From Bradyrhizobium diazoefficiens (GTDB taxonomy: Bacteria; Pseudomonadota; Alphaproteobacteria; Rhizobiales; Xanthobacteraceae), in NCBI RefSeq assembly GCF_018129965.1, contig NZ_JAFCKW010000001.1:496001-560000 (forward strand): a DNA stretch of 64,000 nucleotides. Reading direction: 5' to 3'. Shown here piece by piece: positions 34,346 through 44,199 of the stretch (the first letter of the stretch is position 1; each line of letters opens with the position of its first letter). The notes beneath the pieces were generated by a model. The model did not search any database. It saw nothing but the letters and a program-made list of their open reading frames with translations, and was not told where the DNA came from. The translations under genes and the position numbers were made by a program.

Positions 34346-36289
34346 TCAACCGGCCTGCTTCACGCGCATGTACCATTCGACGAGCCGGCGAACCTGACGC
34401 TCGGTGTAGCCGCGCTCCACCATGCGTGCGACGAACTCGCCGTGTTTCTTCTCCGTCTCGCCGTCCTTCTTGGACCCGAAAGAGATGACCGGAAGCAGGT
34501 CCTCGACCTGGGAGAATATCCGCTTTTCGATCACGTCGCGAATCTTCTCGTAGGAGGTCCAGGTCGGATTCTTGCCGCCGTTCTGGGCCCGGGAGCGTAA
34601 CGAGAATTTGACCACCTCGTTGCGGAAGTCCTTGGGGTTGGCAATTCCGGCCGGTTTTTCGATTTTCGTCAGCTCCTGGTTCAACAGCTCGCGATCGAGC
34701 AGCTGGCCGGTGTCGGGATCCTTGAAGTCCTGATCCTCGATCCAGGCGTCGGCATAGTCGACATAGCGGTCGAACAGGTTCTGGCCGTAATCCGAGTAGG
34801 ATTCCAGATAGGCCTTCTGGATCTCGTTGCCGATGAACTCGGCATAGCGGGGCGCCAGGTCCGCCTTGATGAATTCGAGATAGCGCTTCTCGACTTCCTC
34901 CGGCAATTGCTCGCGCTTGATCGACTGTTCCAGCGCGTACATCAGATGCACGGCGTCGGCGGCGACTTCCTGGGGATCGTGATTGAAGGTCGCAGCCAGG
35001 ATCTTGAAGGCAAAACGGGTCGAGACGCCGTCCATGCCCTCGTCGACGCCGGCGGCATCGCGGTATTCCTGGACGCTGCGCGCCTTCGGATCGGATTCCT
35101 TCAGGCTCTCGCCATCGTAAACCCGCATCTTGGCGAAAATCGTCGAGTTTTCGTGCTTGCGCAGGCGCGACATCACCGAGAACCGCGCCAGCGTCTCCAG
35201 CGTCGAGGGCGCGCAGGGCGCAGCCGCGAGTTCGGAGCCCTGGATCAGCTTCTCGTAGATCTTCTGCTCTTCCGTGATGCGCAGGCAGTAAGGCACCTTG
35301 ATCACGCAGATGCGGTCGATGAAGGCTTCGTTGTTCTTGTTCGACTTGAAGCTCGCCCACTCGGCTTCGTTCGAATGCGCGAGGATGACGCCGGTGAACG
35401 GGATCGCGCCGATGTTCTCGGTGCCGATGTAATTGCCTTCCTGCGTCGCCGTCAGCAGCGGATGCAGCATCTTGATCGGCGCCTTGAACATTTCGACGAA
35501 CTCGAGCACGCCCTGGTTGGCGCGATTGAGACCGCCCGAATAGCTGTAGGCGTCGGGGTCGTTCTGGGCGTAGGTCTCGAGCTTGCGGATGTCGACCTTG
35601 CCGACCAGCGAGGAGATGTCCTGGTTGTTCTCGTCACCGGGCTCGGTCTTGGCGATGCCGATCTGGCGCAGCCGCGACGGCTGGATCTTCGCGACCCGGA
35701 ACTGGGAAATGTCGCCGCCGAAGGCCTCCAGACGCTTGTAGCACCACGGACTCATCAGGCCGGTGAGGCGGCGGCGCGGAATGCCGTATTTCTCTTCGAG
35801 CATCGGGCCGAGCTGGTCGGGATCGAACAGGCTGAGCGGGCTCTCGAACACGGGCGAGAGTTCGTCGCCCGCTTTCAGCACGTAGATCGGATGCACTTCC
35901 ATCAGCGACTTCAGCCGCTCGGCGAGCGACGATTTGCCGCCGCCGACCGGACCGAGCAGATAGAGGATCTGCTTGCGCTCCTCGAGGCCCTGCGCCGCAT
36001 GCCGGAAGAACCCGACGATGCGCTCGATGGTCTCTTCCATGCCGTAGAAGCCGGCGAAGGCCGGATAGGTGCGGATCGTGCGGTTCAAAAAAATACGGCC
36101 AAGGCGTGGGTCCTTGGCCGTGTCAATCGTCTGGGGCTCACCGATCGCCGCTAGTAATCGCTCGGCTGCATTGGCGTATCTCATCGGATCGCTTCGACAC
36201 GATTCCAGATATTCCGCCATCGACATGTCGTGCTGGCTTCTCGCCTCGAACGACCGAGCGAAAGCGTTGAACAAAGAATCGTTGTACAT
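34346..36289 (-). CDS. prkA: PrkA family serine protein kinase
   Basis: The 647-residue protein has an N-terminal AAA+-like domain with the Walker A motif LLGPVGGGKSSLAERLK and a C-terminal PrkA kinase domain (about residues 420-640). The length and the opening SFEARSQHDMSMAEYLESC match PrkA/YeaG. The start is supported by GGAGAGGGATC just before the ATG. It is the first gene of prkA-yeaH-spoVR and probably phosphorylates proteins during starvation or stress. A candidate EcfG-type promoter lies 35-60 bases upstream. Confidence 0.96.
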   Translation of the reverse strand: MYNDSLFNAFARSFEARSQHDMSMAEYLESCRSDPMRYANAAERLLAAIGEPQTIDTAKDPRLGRIFLNRTIRTYPAFAGFYGMEETIERIVGFFRHAAQGLEERKQILYLLGPVGGGKSSLAERLKSLMEVHPIYVLKAGDELSPVFESPLSLFDPDQLGPMLEEKYGIPRRRLTGLMSPWCYKRLEAFGGDISQFRVAKIQPSRLRQIGIAKTEPGDENNQDISSLVGKVDIRKLETYAQNDPDAYSYSGGLNRANQGVLEFVEMFKAPIKMLHPLLTATQEGNYIGTENIGAIPFTGVILAHSNEAEWASFKSNKNNEAFIDRICVIKVPYCLRITEEQKIYEKLIQGSELAAAPCAPSTLETLARFSVMSRLRKHENSTIFAKMRVYDGESLKESDPKARSVQEYRDAAGVDEGMDGVSTRFAFKILAATFNHDPQEVAADAVHLMYALEQSIKREQLPEEVEKRYLEFIKADLAPRYAEFIGNEIQKAYLESYSDYGQNLFDRYVDYADAWIEDQDFKDPDTGQLLDRELLNQELTKIEKPAGIANPKDFRNEVVKFSLRSRAQNGGKNPTWTSYEKIRDVIEKRIFSQVEDLLPVISFGSKKDGETEKKHGEFVARMVERGYTERQVRRLVEWYMRVKQAG

Positions 36290-36323
36290 GATCCCTCTCC
36301 GCGTGAGTTCCGCTACACGACTG

Positions 36324-36349
36324 AACTAAAGCAGCGACTGGACCGTTCC
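36324..36349 (-). promoter_or_regulatory. Candidate EcfG (general stress sigma factor) promoter of prkA
   Basis: On the minus strand GGAAC (36345-36349) is followed after 17 bases by AGTT (36324-36327). The alphaproteobacterial general-stress consensus is GGAAC-N16/17-cGTT. Transcription would start about 25-30 bases before the prkA ATG, leaving room for the GGAGAGG ribosome site. Confidence 0.55.
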
Positions 36350-36394
36350 GCAGCGCCACTCTCGAATCAGCGTGAGCACATGACGATCATTGGA

Positions 36395-36508
36395 CACCCG
36401 GGTGCCGACTTGACGCAACGCACTAGCTAGGCACTCGTTGAGTTACGAACAGGCACATGCCTGTTATTTGTGCGAATCTATATCATAATCGCTCATTTCC
36501 AGGAAATG
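36395..36508. promoter_or_regulatory. Three inverted repeats upstream of prkA
   Basis: The 298-bp gap 36290-36587 holds CACCCGGGTG (36395-36404), AACAGGCA-CA-TGCCTGTT (36448-36465) and CATTTCC-A-GGAAATG (36494-36508). They lie upstream of the candidate EcfG promoter and beyond the 3' end of the next gene. They could be operators or the ends of the upstream transcript. The part around 36440-36490 is also more AT-rich than its surroundings. Confidence 0.4.
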
Positions 36509-36587
36509 TCACTCGCTCGCAACATCCGGGCCTTACCGGGGCAAAGCCTTCCGGCACGGCCAGCATAGCGATGGGCGGGAGGCAAAC

Positions 36588-37217
36588 TTATGACGCCAGT
36601 GCAGAGAAGCCCGGCGTGCCGCGTTCATCTTCCTGCTGCATTGCAGTGCGAGGACCGCTCGTCGCGTGGCAATCGCGGCAGGCTTGCAGCAGGGTCTTGA
36701 AATCGGCGGTCAGCCCGTCGGACTGAATGGCGATGCGATCGGACTGCGCGGCGCGCGAGGCAAAGCGGAGACAGGCGAGCTGCCGACTGAGCGCCGGCGT
36801 CGGCGTCAGCACGATTGCGTCGTGACCACGGCATTTCCCGGCCGAAACATCCGCAATGGAGTCCCATGGAAGAAATTCATTGCCGATGCGCAGATCACGG
36901 ATGCCATAGGGAGTGACGATCACCACCGGCTTCCTTTCGCCGGGTAGCATCCAGATCAGCCCGCAGGTGATGGAACCGAACACCGCAAGGCCGGCATAGC
37001 CCATGGCAGAGTCATATTGGCTGAGACCGCCCCACCAATTGAATGCAAGGCTCGCGCTGAACAGCGTCATGGCAAAGCTTGCCGCGACCAGCAGCCGCAG
37101 GCGCGTGCCGCACCGACCGATCTCGAGATCGTGAGAGTCATCGATGCAGACGGACCGCGCGACCGGTGGCGGGCCGTCCGCTAAGGCGAGCGCCATGACC
37201 TCGTCATTTGCGTTCAT
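36588..37217 (-). CDS. STM3941-like membrane-associated protein (paralogue 2)
   Basis: The product is 209 residues from the ATG at 37217, preceded by GAGGGAACGC, a better ribosome site than the alternative ATG at 37241. Two membrane helices (LLVAASFAMTLFSASLAF and AGLAVFGSITCGLIWML) are followed by RKPVVIVTPYGIRDLRIGNE and FLPWDSIADVSAGK. Helix spacing and the P-V-V/G-I-R-D pattern match the protein at 28760-29344. The C-terminus adds a Cys-containing tail (LLQACRDCHATSG). Divergent from tal-pgi across a 291-bp gap, in which TATACCGGG occurs twice (near 37353 and 37388). Function unknown. Confidence 0.72.
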   Translation of the reverse strand: MNANDEVMALALADGPPPVARSVCIDDSHDLEIGRCGTRLRLLVAASFAMTLFSASLAFNWWGGLSQYDSAMGYAGLAVFGSITCGLIWMLPGERKPVVIVTPYGIRDLRIGNEFLPWDSIADVSAGKCRGHDAIVLTPTPALSRQLACLRFASRAAQSDRIAIQSDGLTADFKTLLQACRDCHATSGPRTAMQQEDERGTPGFSALAS

Positions 37218-37508
37218 GCGTTCCCTCGGCACGTCCGTCATGCTCGAAATTGCGTGGTGACCCGGTCAATCCCAATCGGGACGACCGTGCGAACTCACAA
37301 ACAACGCAACGGGACAGCGGGCCGGCCTGGATCGCTACGGCCCGAGCGGAGTTATACCGGGGTACGTGTTCCGTGAGTATCCGGACATATACCGGGAATA
37401 GGATGCACATCTGCCCCGATTGGTTCCCTCCCGGGGGCATGTTACCACCGTCACGCGTCGGGACCGGCGCTGGGCCCCTCGCCCGCAGGCTTTGAGAGAC
37501 AGAACATC

Positions 37509-40358
37509 ATGAATCCCGTCAAAGAACTGGAAAAGCACGGACAATCCGTCTGGCTGGACTTCCTGGCCCGTGGTTTCATCGCCAAGGGCGATCTGAAGCG
37601 GCTGATCGACACCGACGGCGTCAAGGGCGTCACGTCCAACCCCTCAATCTTCGAGAAGGCGATCGGCAGTTCGGATGAATATGATGCCCCGATCGGCAAG
37701 GCGCTGAAGCGCGGCGACCGGACCGTGGCCGATCTGTTCGAGGCCGTCGCGGTCGAAGACATCCAGAACGCCGCCGACGTGCTCCGGCCGGTCTATGATC
37801 GCCTCAAGGGGGGCGACGGCTATGTCAGCCTCGAGGTCTCGCCCTACCTTGCGATGGACACCGCCGGCACGGTCGCCGAGGCACGGCGGCTCTGGAAGGA
37901 CGTGGGTCGCAAGAATTTGATGGTGAAGGTGCCGGCGACGCCGGAAGGCCTGCCGGCGATCGAGACGCTGATCGGCGACGGCATCAGCATCAACGTGACG
38001 CTGCTGTTCTCCAAGGCGGTCTACCTTCAGGTCGCCGAAGCCTATCTGGCGGGTCTGGAAACATACGTCGCCGGTGGTGGTAATCCCTCGCATGTCGCGA
38101 GCGTGGCGAGCTTCTTCGTCAGCCGCATCGACTCTGTCGTCGACAAGCAGCTCGACGAGAAGATCGCGCGCGCCAATGATCCATCCGAGAAGGAACGGCT
38201 CGCCGCGTTGAAGGGCAAGGTTGCGATCGCCAACGCCAAGGTCGCCTACCAGGACTACAAGCGCCTGTTCTCCGGCCCGCGCTGGGAGAAGCTCGCCGCC
38301 AGGGGCGCCAGGCCGCAGCGCATGCTGTGGGCCTCGACCGGCACCAAGAACAAGGACTACCGCGACACGCTCTATGTCGAGGAGCTGATCGGCCCCGACA
38401 CCATCAACACCGTGCCACCCGCGACGCTCGACGCGTTCCGCGACCACGGCCAGCCGCGCGACAGTCTCGAGGAGAATGTCGAGGACGCCTATCGCGTGCT
38501 GGAAGAACTGGAGCGCTCGGGTGTCTCGCTCGATGCCATCACCGAGGAGCTCGTCAAGGACGGCGTGAAGCAGTTTGCGGATGCCGCCGACAAGCTCTAT
38601 GGCGCGGTCGCTCGCAAGCGCGCCACCGTGCTCGGGTCCGCGATCGACCGCCAGCAGCTCTCGCTCGGCGAAGGGCTCGGAAAGGCCGTGACCAAGAGCA
38701 CGGAAGAGTGGCGCGCATCGGCCAAGATCCGCAGGCTGTGGCAGCGCGACAAATCGGTCTGGACCGGAACGGACGAGGACAGATGGCTCGGCTGGCTCGA
38801 CAGCGCGGCCAAGGCCGACATCGCCGATTATGAGGACTATGCGAGCCGCGTGAAAGGCCAGAAATTCTCCGACGCCGTCGTGCTCGGCATGGGCGGCTCG
38901 AGCCTCGGGCCCGAGGTGCTCGCGGAAACATTCGCGAAAAAGCCGGGCTTTCCGAAGCTGCATGTGCTGGACTCCACCGATCCGGCGCAAGTGCGGGCGA
39001 TGGAAGCCAGGATCGACATCGCCAACACCGTCTTCATCGTGTCCAGCAAGTCCGGCGGCACCACCGAGCCGAACGCGATGAAGGATTATTTCCACGAGCG
39101 CGTCGCGCAGGCGCTCGGCCCCAAGGTGAAGACCGGCCATCGCTTCATCGCGGTGACCGATCCCGGCTCGTCGCTGGAGAAGGCGGCCAAGACGCTGGAC
39201 TACGCCCGCATCTTCCATGGCGAGCCCTCGATCGGCGGACGCTATTCGGTGCTGTCGCCGTTCGGCCTCGTGCCGGCGGCAACCGCGGGCATCGACGTCA
39301 AGACTCTTGTCAAGCATGCGCTGGCGATGGCCCGCTCCTGCGGGCCGGACGTGCCGCCGAGCGAAAACCCGGGCGTGCAGCTCGGCCTTGCCATGGGCCT
39401 TGCCGGCCTCGAAGGCCGCGACAAGGTAACGATCCTGGCGTCGCAGAAGATCGCCGATTTCGGCGCCTGGGCCGAGCAGCTGATCGCGGAATCGACCGGC
39501 AAGGAAGGCAAGGGCTTGATTCCGATCGCAGACGAACCGCTCGGCGAGCCCTCGGTCTACGGCAATGACCGCTTCTTCATCGACATCCGCACCGAAGGCG
39601 AGGCGGACGCGGCTCATGACTCTCAGCTTGCCGCGATCGAGGCGGCCGGCCATCCCGTGGTGCGCATCGTGATGAAGTCGATCGACCATCTCGGCCAGGA
39701 ATTCTTCCGCTTCGAGATGGCGACGGCGGTGGCGGGCAGCATCCTCGGCATCAACCCGTTCGACCAGCCGGACGTCGAAGCCGCCAAGATCAAGACCCGC
39801 GAATTGACCAATGCGTATGAAAAGACCGGCGCGCTGCCAGCGGAGCAGCCGGTGGTCAGCACAGATGAAGCCGATCTCTACACCGACGAGGCCAACGCCA
39901 CGGCGCTGCGCGCTGCCGGCGCCAATGGCGACCTCACCTCCTGGCTGAAAGCGCATCTGTCGCGCTCCAGCCATGGCGACTATGTCGCCCTGCTCGGCTA
40001 CATAGCACGCGACAAGGCGACCATCGACGCGCTGCAGACCATGCGGCTTGAGGTGCGCGAGAAGCGTCACGTCGCGACCTGCGCCGAGTTCGGCCCGCGC
40101 TTCCTGCATTCGACGGGGCAGGCCTACAAGGGCGGGCCCGACAGCGGCGTGTTCTTGCAGATCACCGCCGACGATGCCAGGGATCTCGCCGTGCCGGGCC
40201 AGAAGGCCAGCTTCGGCGTGATCAAGGCCGCGCAGGCGCGCGGCGATTTCGACGTCCTCACCGAGCGTGGCCGGCGGGCGCTTCGGGTGCATCTGAAGGG
40301 CGGACTCAAGAAGGGTCTCGCGGCGCTCAATGCGGCGCTCAACGACGCGCTGAATTAA
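37509..40358 (+). CDS. tal-pgi: Bifunctional transaldolase / glucose-6-phosphate isomerase
   Basis: The 949-residue fusion has an N-terminal transaldolase (to about residue 365): [33 protein letters not shown] and the Schiff-base lysine in [13 protein letters not shown]. The C-terminal glucose-6-phosphate isomerase (from about 375) shows [18 protein letters not shown] and [13 protein letters not shown]. It links the non-oxidative pentose phosphate pathway to glycolysis or Entner-Doudoroff metabolism. It is the first gene of tal-pgi, gnd, zwf, pgl, gluconokinase and HAD phosphatase, whose close spacing suggests one operon. Both active sites look complete. Confidence 0.96.
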   Translation: MNPVKELEKHGQSVWLDFLARGFIAKGDLKRLIDTDGVKGVTSNPSIFEKAIGSSDEYDAPIGKALKRGDRTVADLFEAVAVEDIQNAADVLRPVYDRLKGGDGYVSLEVSPYLAMDTAGTVAEARRLWKDVGRKNLMVKVPATPEGLPAIETLIGDGISINVTLLFSKAVYLQVAEAYLAGLETYVAGGGNPSHVASVASFFVSRIDSVVDKQLDEKIARANDPSEKERLAALKGKVAIANAKVAYQDYKRLFSGPRWEKLAARGARPQRMLWASTGTKNKDYRDTLYVEELIGPDTINTVPPATLDAFRDHGQPRDSLEENVEDAYRVLEELERSGVSLDAITEELVKDGVKQFADAADKLYGAVARKRATVLGSAIDRQQLSLGEGLGKAVTKSTEEWRASAKIRRLWQRDKSVWTGTDEDRWLGWLDSAAKADIADYEDYASRVKGQKFSDAVVLGMGGSSLGPEVLAETFAKKPGFPKLHVLDSTDPAQVRAMEARIDIANTVFIVSSKSGGTTEPNAMKDYFHERVAQALGPKVKTGHRFIAVTDPGSSLEKAAKTLDYARIFHGEPSIGGRYSVLSPFGLVPAATAGIDVKTLVKHALAMARSCGPDVPPSENPGVQLGLAMGLAGLEGRDKVTILASQKIADFGAWAEQLIAESTGKEGKGLIPIADEPLGEPSVYGNDRFFIDIRTEGEADAAHDSQLAAIEAAGHPVVRIVMKSIDHLGQEFFRFEMATAVAGSILGINPFDQPDVEAAKIKTRELTNAYEKTGALPAEQPVVSTDEADLYTDEANATALRAAGANGDLTSWLKAHLSRSSHGDYVALLGYIARDKATIDALQTMRLEVREKRHVATCAEFGPRFLHSTGQAYKGGPDSGVFLQITADDARDLAVPGQKASFGVIKAAQARGDFDVLTERGRRALRVHLKGGLKKGLAALNAALNDALN

Positions 40359-40371
40359 AGGAATACAGCAA

Positions 40372-41370
40372 ATGCAACTCGGCATGATCGGCCTCGGCCG
40401 GATGGGCGGCAACATCGTTCGCCGCCTGATGCGCCACGGCCATTCGACCGTGGTCTACGACAAGGACGCCAAGGCCGTCGCGGGCCTCGCCGCAGACGGC
40501 GCGGTCGGCTCGGCAACGCTGGAAGAGTTCGTCGCCAAGCTGGAGCGGCCGCGCACCGCCTGGGTGATGCTGCCGGCCGGCCACATCACGGAGACGACGA
40601 TCGAGACGATCGCGGGCGTGATGCAGGAGGGCGATGTCATCATCGACGGCGGCAACACCTTCTGGCAGGACGACGTCCGCCGCGGCAAGGCGTTGAAGGC
40701 GCGCGGCATCCACTATGTCGACATCGGCACGTCCGGCGGCGTGTGGGGTCTCGATCGCGGCTATTGCATGATGATCGGCGGCGAGAAGCAAGTGGTCGAC
40801 CGCCTCGATCCGATCTTCGCCGCGCTCGCGCCCGGTGTCGGCGACATTCCGCGCACTGAAGGACGCGATGGACGCGATCCCCGCATCGAGCAAGGCTACA
40901 TCCATGCCGGCCCGGTCGGCGCCGGCCACTTCGTCAAGATGATCCACAACGGCATCGAGTACGGCCTGATGCAGGCCTATGCCGAAGGCTTCGACATTCT
41001 CAAGAACGCCAACATCGAGGCACTGCCGGCGGATCACCGCTACGATTTCGATCTCGCCGATATCGCAGAAGTGTGGCGGCGCGGCAGCGTGATTCCGTCC
41101 TGGCTGCTCGACCTCACCTCGACGGCGCTCGCCGACAGCCCGGCGCTGGAGGAATATTCCGGTTATGTGGAAGATTCCGGCGAGGGACGCTGGACCGTGA
41201 ATGCGGCGATCGACGAGGCGGTGCCGGCCGAAGTCCTGACTGCGGCGCTCTACACTCGTTTCCGTTCACGCCGGGAACACACCTTCGCCGAAAAAATTCT
41301 CTCCGCAATGCGTGCAGGGTTTGGCGGCCACAGGGAGCCGAAGCAACCGGACGCAGCGAAGTCGAAATAA
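40372..41370 (+). CDS. gnd: 6-phosphogluconate dehydrogenase, decarboxylating (short form)
   Basis: The 332-residue protein is of the short GntZ/YqeC-like form, not the ~470-residue form. It shows the nucleotide site [20 protein letters not shown], the substrate motif [22 protein letters not shown] and the catalytic [24 protein letters not shown]. After the second strand the sequence is [11 protein letters not shown], with Asp instead of the Asn-Arg of NADP enzymes, so NAD is the likely cofactor. It makes ribulose-5-phosphate, CO2 and NADH. Starts 13 bp after tal-pgi. Confidence 0.95.
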   Translation: MQLGMIGLGRMGGNIVRRLMRHGHSTVVYDKDAKAVAGLAADGAVGSATLEEFVAKLERPRTAWVMLPAGHITETTIETIAGVMQEGDVIIDGGNTFWQDDVRRGKALKARGIHYVDIGTSGGVWGLDRGYCMMIGGEKQVVDRLDPIFAALAPGVGDIPRTEGRDGRDPRIEQGYIHAGPVGAGHFVKMIHNGIEYGLMQAYAEGFDILKNANIEALPADHRYDFDLADIAEVWRRGSVIPSWLLDLTSTALADSPALEEYSGYVEDSGEGRWTVNAAIDEAVPAEVLTAALYTRFRSRREHTFAEKILSAMRAGFGGHREPKQPDAAKSK

Positions 41371-41396
41371 GAGCAACGAGCCAAGGCCGATCATTC

Positions 41397-42911
41397 GTGA
41401 CAAAAGACCCTCAGCCGAAGCGCAAGCCGGAAAATTGCGCCTTCGTCATCTTTGGTGTGACCGGAGACCTGACCCACCGGCTGGTCATGCCGTCGCTCTA
41501 CAATCTGGCCGCCGAGAACATGCTGCCGGAGAAATTCTGCGTCGTCGGCGTCGCCCGCAAGGGCCAGTCGGACGGCGAACTGCGTGACAGCCTGATGAAG
41601 GGCCTCCGCGAGTTCGCCACCCGCCCCGTGGACGACGATATCGCCCATCAGCTCCTGCAATGCGTGACCTTCGTCGAAGCTGACCCGAAGGACCCGCCGT
41701 CGTTCGACCGCCTGCGCGATCACCTCGATACGCTGGAATGCGCGCAGGATACCGGCGGCAACCGGCTGTTCTACCTGGCAACGCCGCCCGCCGCGTTCGC
41801 GCCGACGGCGCGCGAGCTCGGCCGCACCGGCATGATGAAGGAGAACGGCGCCTGGCGGCGCCTCGTGATCGAAAAGCCGTTCGGCACCGACCTCGCCTCG
41901 GCGCGTGCGCTGAACGCCGAACTGCTGGACATCATGACCGAGCACCAGATCTACCGGATCGATCATTATCTCGGCAAGGAGACGGTGCAGAACATCCTGG
42001 TGCTGCGCTTTGCCAACGGCATGTTCGAGCCGATCTGGAATCGCAACCACATCGACCACATCCAGATCACGGTGGAGGAGAAACTCGGCGTCGGCCATCG
42101 CGGCGGCTTCTACGATGCCACCGGCGCGCTGCGCGACATGGTGCCGAACCATCTGTTCCAGCTGATGTCGCTGGTGGCGATGGAGCCGCCGACCCGCTTC
42201 GACGCGCATTCCGTGCGCTCGGAAAAGGCGGATGTGCTCTCGGCGATCCAGCAGCCCACCAGGGAGGAGGCGCTGAGAAATTCGGTGCGCGCGCAATATC
42301 TCGCCGGCCAGATCGGTGACGACGAGATCACGGACTACCGCAAGACCGAAGACGTCGCGCCCGACAGCACCACCGAGACCTTCGTCGCGCTCAAGCTGAT
42401 GATCGACAATTGGCGCTGGGCCGGCGTGCCCTTCTACCTGCGTACCGGCAAGGCGCTGGGCAACAAGCGAACCGAAGTGGCGATCAAATTCAAGCAGGCA
42501 CCGCTATCGATGTTCTCGGGCACCGACATCGACCGCCTGTCGCAGAACTTCCTGACCATCGGCATCGCGCCGACCGAGACCATCGAACTGCAGTTCAACG
42601 CCAAGATTCCGGGACCGAGCATCACCATCGACGGCGTCGAGATGAAGTTCCGCTACGGCGACTATTTCCGGGCCGATCCCTCGACCGGCTACGAGACGCT
42701 GATCTACGACTGTATGATCGGCGACAACATCCTGTTCCAGCGCGCCGACGGCGTCGAGGCCGGATGGCAGGCGGTGCAGCCGTTCCTGGACGCCTGGAAG
42801 AGCGAAGGCGCCAACGGCATCGAGACCTATGAAGCCGGCAGCGACGGCCCGGCCTGCGCCGATGAATTGCTCAAGCGCGACGGGCGAAGCTGGCGGAAAT
42901 ATTCGCGATGA
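41397..42911 (+). CDS. zwf: Glucose-6-phosphate 1-dehydrogenase
   Basis: The product is 504 residues from a GTG at 41397 (VTKDPQPKRKPENCAFVIFG). No in-frame ATG lies at a sensible place, since the longer frame runs into gnd. The nucleotide-binding loop is FGVTGDLTHRLVMPSLYNL and the active-site motif is RIDHYLGKETVQNILVLRFAN. It catalyses the first oxidation of glucose-6-phosphate to 6-phosphogluconolactone, feeding both the pentose phosphate and Entner-Doudoroff routes. Its stop overlaps the pgl start (ATGA). Confidence 0.95.
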   Translation: MTKDPQPKRKPENCAFVIFGVTGDLTHRLVMPSLYNLAAENMLPEKFCVVGVARKGQSDGELRDSLMKGLREFATRPVDDDIAHQLLQCVTFVEADPKDPPSFDRLRDHLDTLECAQDTGGNRLFYLATPPAAFAPTARELGRTGMMKENGAWRRLVIEKPFGTDLASARALNAELLDIMTEHQIYRIDHYLGKETVQNILVLRFANGMFEPIWNRNHIDHIQITVEEKLGVGHRGGFYDATGALRDMVPNHLFQLMSLVAMEPPTRFDAHSVRSEKADVLSAIQQPTREEALRNSVRAQYLAGQIGDDEITDYRKTEDVAPDSTTETFVALKLMIDNWRWAGVPFYLRTGKALGNKRTEVAIKFKQAPLSMFSGTDIDRLSQNFLTIGIAPTETIELQFNAKIPGPSITIDGVEMKFRYGDYFRADPSTGYETLIYDCMIGDNILFQRADGVEAGWQAVQPFLDAWKSEGANGIETYEAGSDGPACADELLKRDGRSWRKYSR

Positions 42912-43657
42912 CAACGGACGGCCAGCCGGAGCTGATCGTCGCTGATGACGCCGAGGCGCTGGCGCAGGCCGCGGCCGAGCGCGTGATGGCGCGGATCGCA
43001 GCCAATCCCGGCCGGATCGCGATCTGCCTCACGGGCGGCTCTAGCCCGAAGAAGCTCTATCAATTGCTCGACAGCGAACCGTGGCGCGACAGGATCCCTT
43101 GGGAGCGCGTGCACTGGTTCATCGGCGACGAGCGGTTCGTGGCCGAGAACGATTCCCTCAACAACATGGCGGTGGCCCGCGCGACCTTTCTCGATCGCAG
43201 CGCGCCTCCCGGCCATGTCCACCCGATCCCGACCACGACTGCCAATCCGGACCAGGGCGCCGAAGCCTATGCGCGCGAGCTGCAAGCCTTCTATGGCGCC
43301 GATCGCCTCGATCCGGCACGGCTGCTGTTCGATATAGTCCTGATGGGCGCCGGTCCGGACGGCCACACCGCCTCGCTCTTCCCGGGCTATCCCGCGGTCG
43401 AGGAAACCGCGCGCTGGGTCGTCGGCGTACCCAGCGCCAATGTGGCACCGTTCGTGCCGCGCATCTCGCTCACCTTGCCAGTTCTGGCGTCCTGCCACGA
43501 AATGCTGTTCGAGATTGCCGGGCACGACAAGCAGCCGATCTTGACGCGCCTGCTCAATGGCGAGAATTTGCCGGCCTTACGCGCGCGCTCGAATGGTGAG
43601 ACCGTCTGGCTGGTCGACCAGGCCGCGCTTCCGGAGGGAATTCGTGGGCGGCGTTAA
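42908..43657 (+). CDS. pgl: 6-phosphogluconolactonase
   Basis: The 249-residue protein of the DevB/SOL type shows ICLTGGSSPKKLYQLL, HWFIGDERFVAENDSLNN and LMGAGPDGHTASLFPGYP. It hydrolyses the lactone made by the zwf product. The ATG overlaps the zwf stop, and the 3' end overlaps the likely GTG start of the gluconokinase gene by 14 bases. Confidence 0.95.
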   Translation: MTTDGQPELIVADDAEALAQAAAERVMARIAANPGRIAICLTGGSSPKKLYQLLDSEPWRDRIPWERVHWFIGDERFVAENDSLNNMAVARATFLDRSAPPGHVHPIPTTTANPDQGAEAYARELQAFYGADRLDPARLLFDIVLMGAGPDGHTASLFPGYPAVEETARWVVGVPSANVAPFVPRISLTLPVLASCHEMLFEIAGHDKQPILTRLLNGENLPALRARSNGETVWLVDQAALPEGIRGRR

Positions 43658-44174
43658 AGCACCTTGTGCGTTGATCGTGATGGGCGTGTCGGGTTCGGGC
43701 AAGAGCACGGTTGCGGAATTGCTCGGCAAACGGCTCGGCTGGCGCTTCGAGGACGGCGACAGCTTTCACCCCGCCAGCAATGTCGAGAAGATGCGGGCCG
43801 GCCATCCCCTCACCGACGAAGACCGCTGGCCCTGGCTCAACGCCATCGCCGACGAGATCGCGCGGGTCTGCGACCGGGGCGAGCACGTCATCATCGCCTG
43901 TTCGGCGCTGAAGCATGCCTATCGTGACGTGTTGCTGCGCGGACGCGACGATGTCCGCTTCGTGTTCCTGAAGGGCACGAAGGAGCTGATCGCCGAGCGC
44001 CTGGCGCAGCGCAAGGGCCATTTCATGCCGACCGGGCTTCTGACCAGCCAGTTCGACACGCTGGAGCCGCCAGAGCCGAGCGAGCACGTCATCACCGTCT
44101 CGATCGACGAAACCGTCGAGGCGATCGTGGACGGCGTGGTGCGGCAATTGAGATTGAGCGGAGCAAAACGCTGA
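43644..44174 (+). CDS. gntK: Gluconokinase (carbohydrate kinase, thermoresistant type)
   Basis: The product is 176 residues from the GTG at 43644, with GGAGGG five bases upstream; this start overlaps the end of pgl. The P-loop is VMGVSGSGKSTVAELLG. FEDGDSFHPASNVEKMRAGHPLTDEDRWPWL is the typical GntK segment, and IIACSALKHAYRDVL and GHFMPTGLLTSQFDTLEPP follow. It phosphorylates gluconate to 6-phosphogluconate, the point where gluconate made by PQQ-linked periplasmic oxidation can enter this operon's pathway. Confidence 0.94.
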   Translation: MGGVKAPCALIVMGVSGSGKSTVAELLGKRLGWRFEDGDSFHPASNVEKMRAGHPLTDEDRWPWLNAIADEIARVCDRGEHVIIACSALKHAYRDVLLRGRDDVRFVFLKGTKELIAERLAQRKGHFMPTGLLTSQFDTLEPPEPSEHVITVSIDETVEAIVDGVVRQLRLSGAKR

Positions 44175-44199
44175 AGCCGAGAACCCGGAAGGTGCTGCC

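Noticed and set aside
37644..40415. A 923-codon open frame on the minus strand opposite tal-pgi
   Set aside because: It mirrors the codon positions of the clearly conserved tal-pgi gene. The translation is rich in Arg, His, Asp and Ala with no recognisable domain, as expected of an antisense frame in high-GC DNA.
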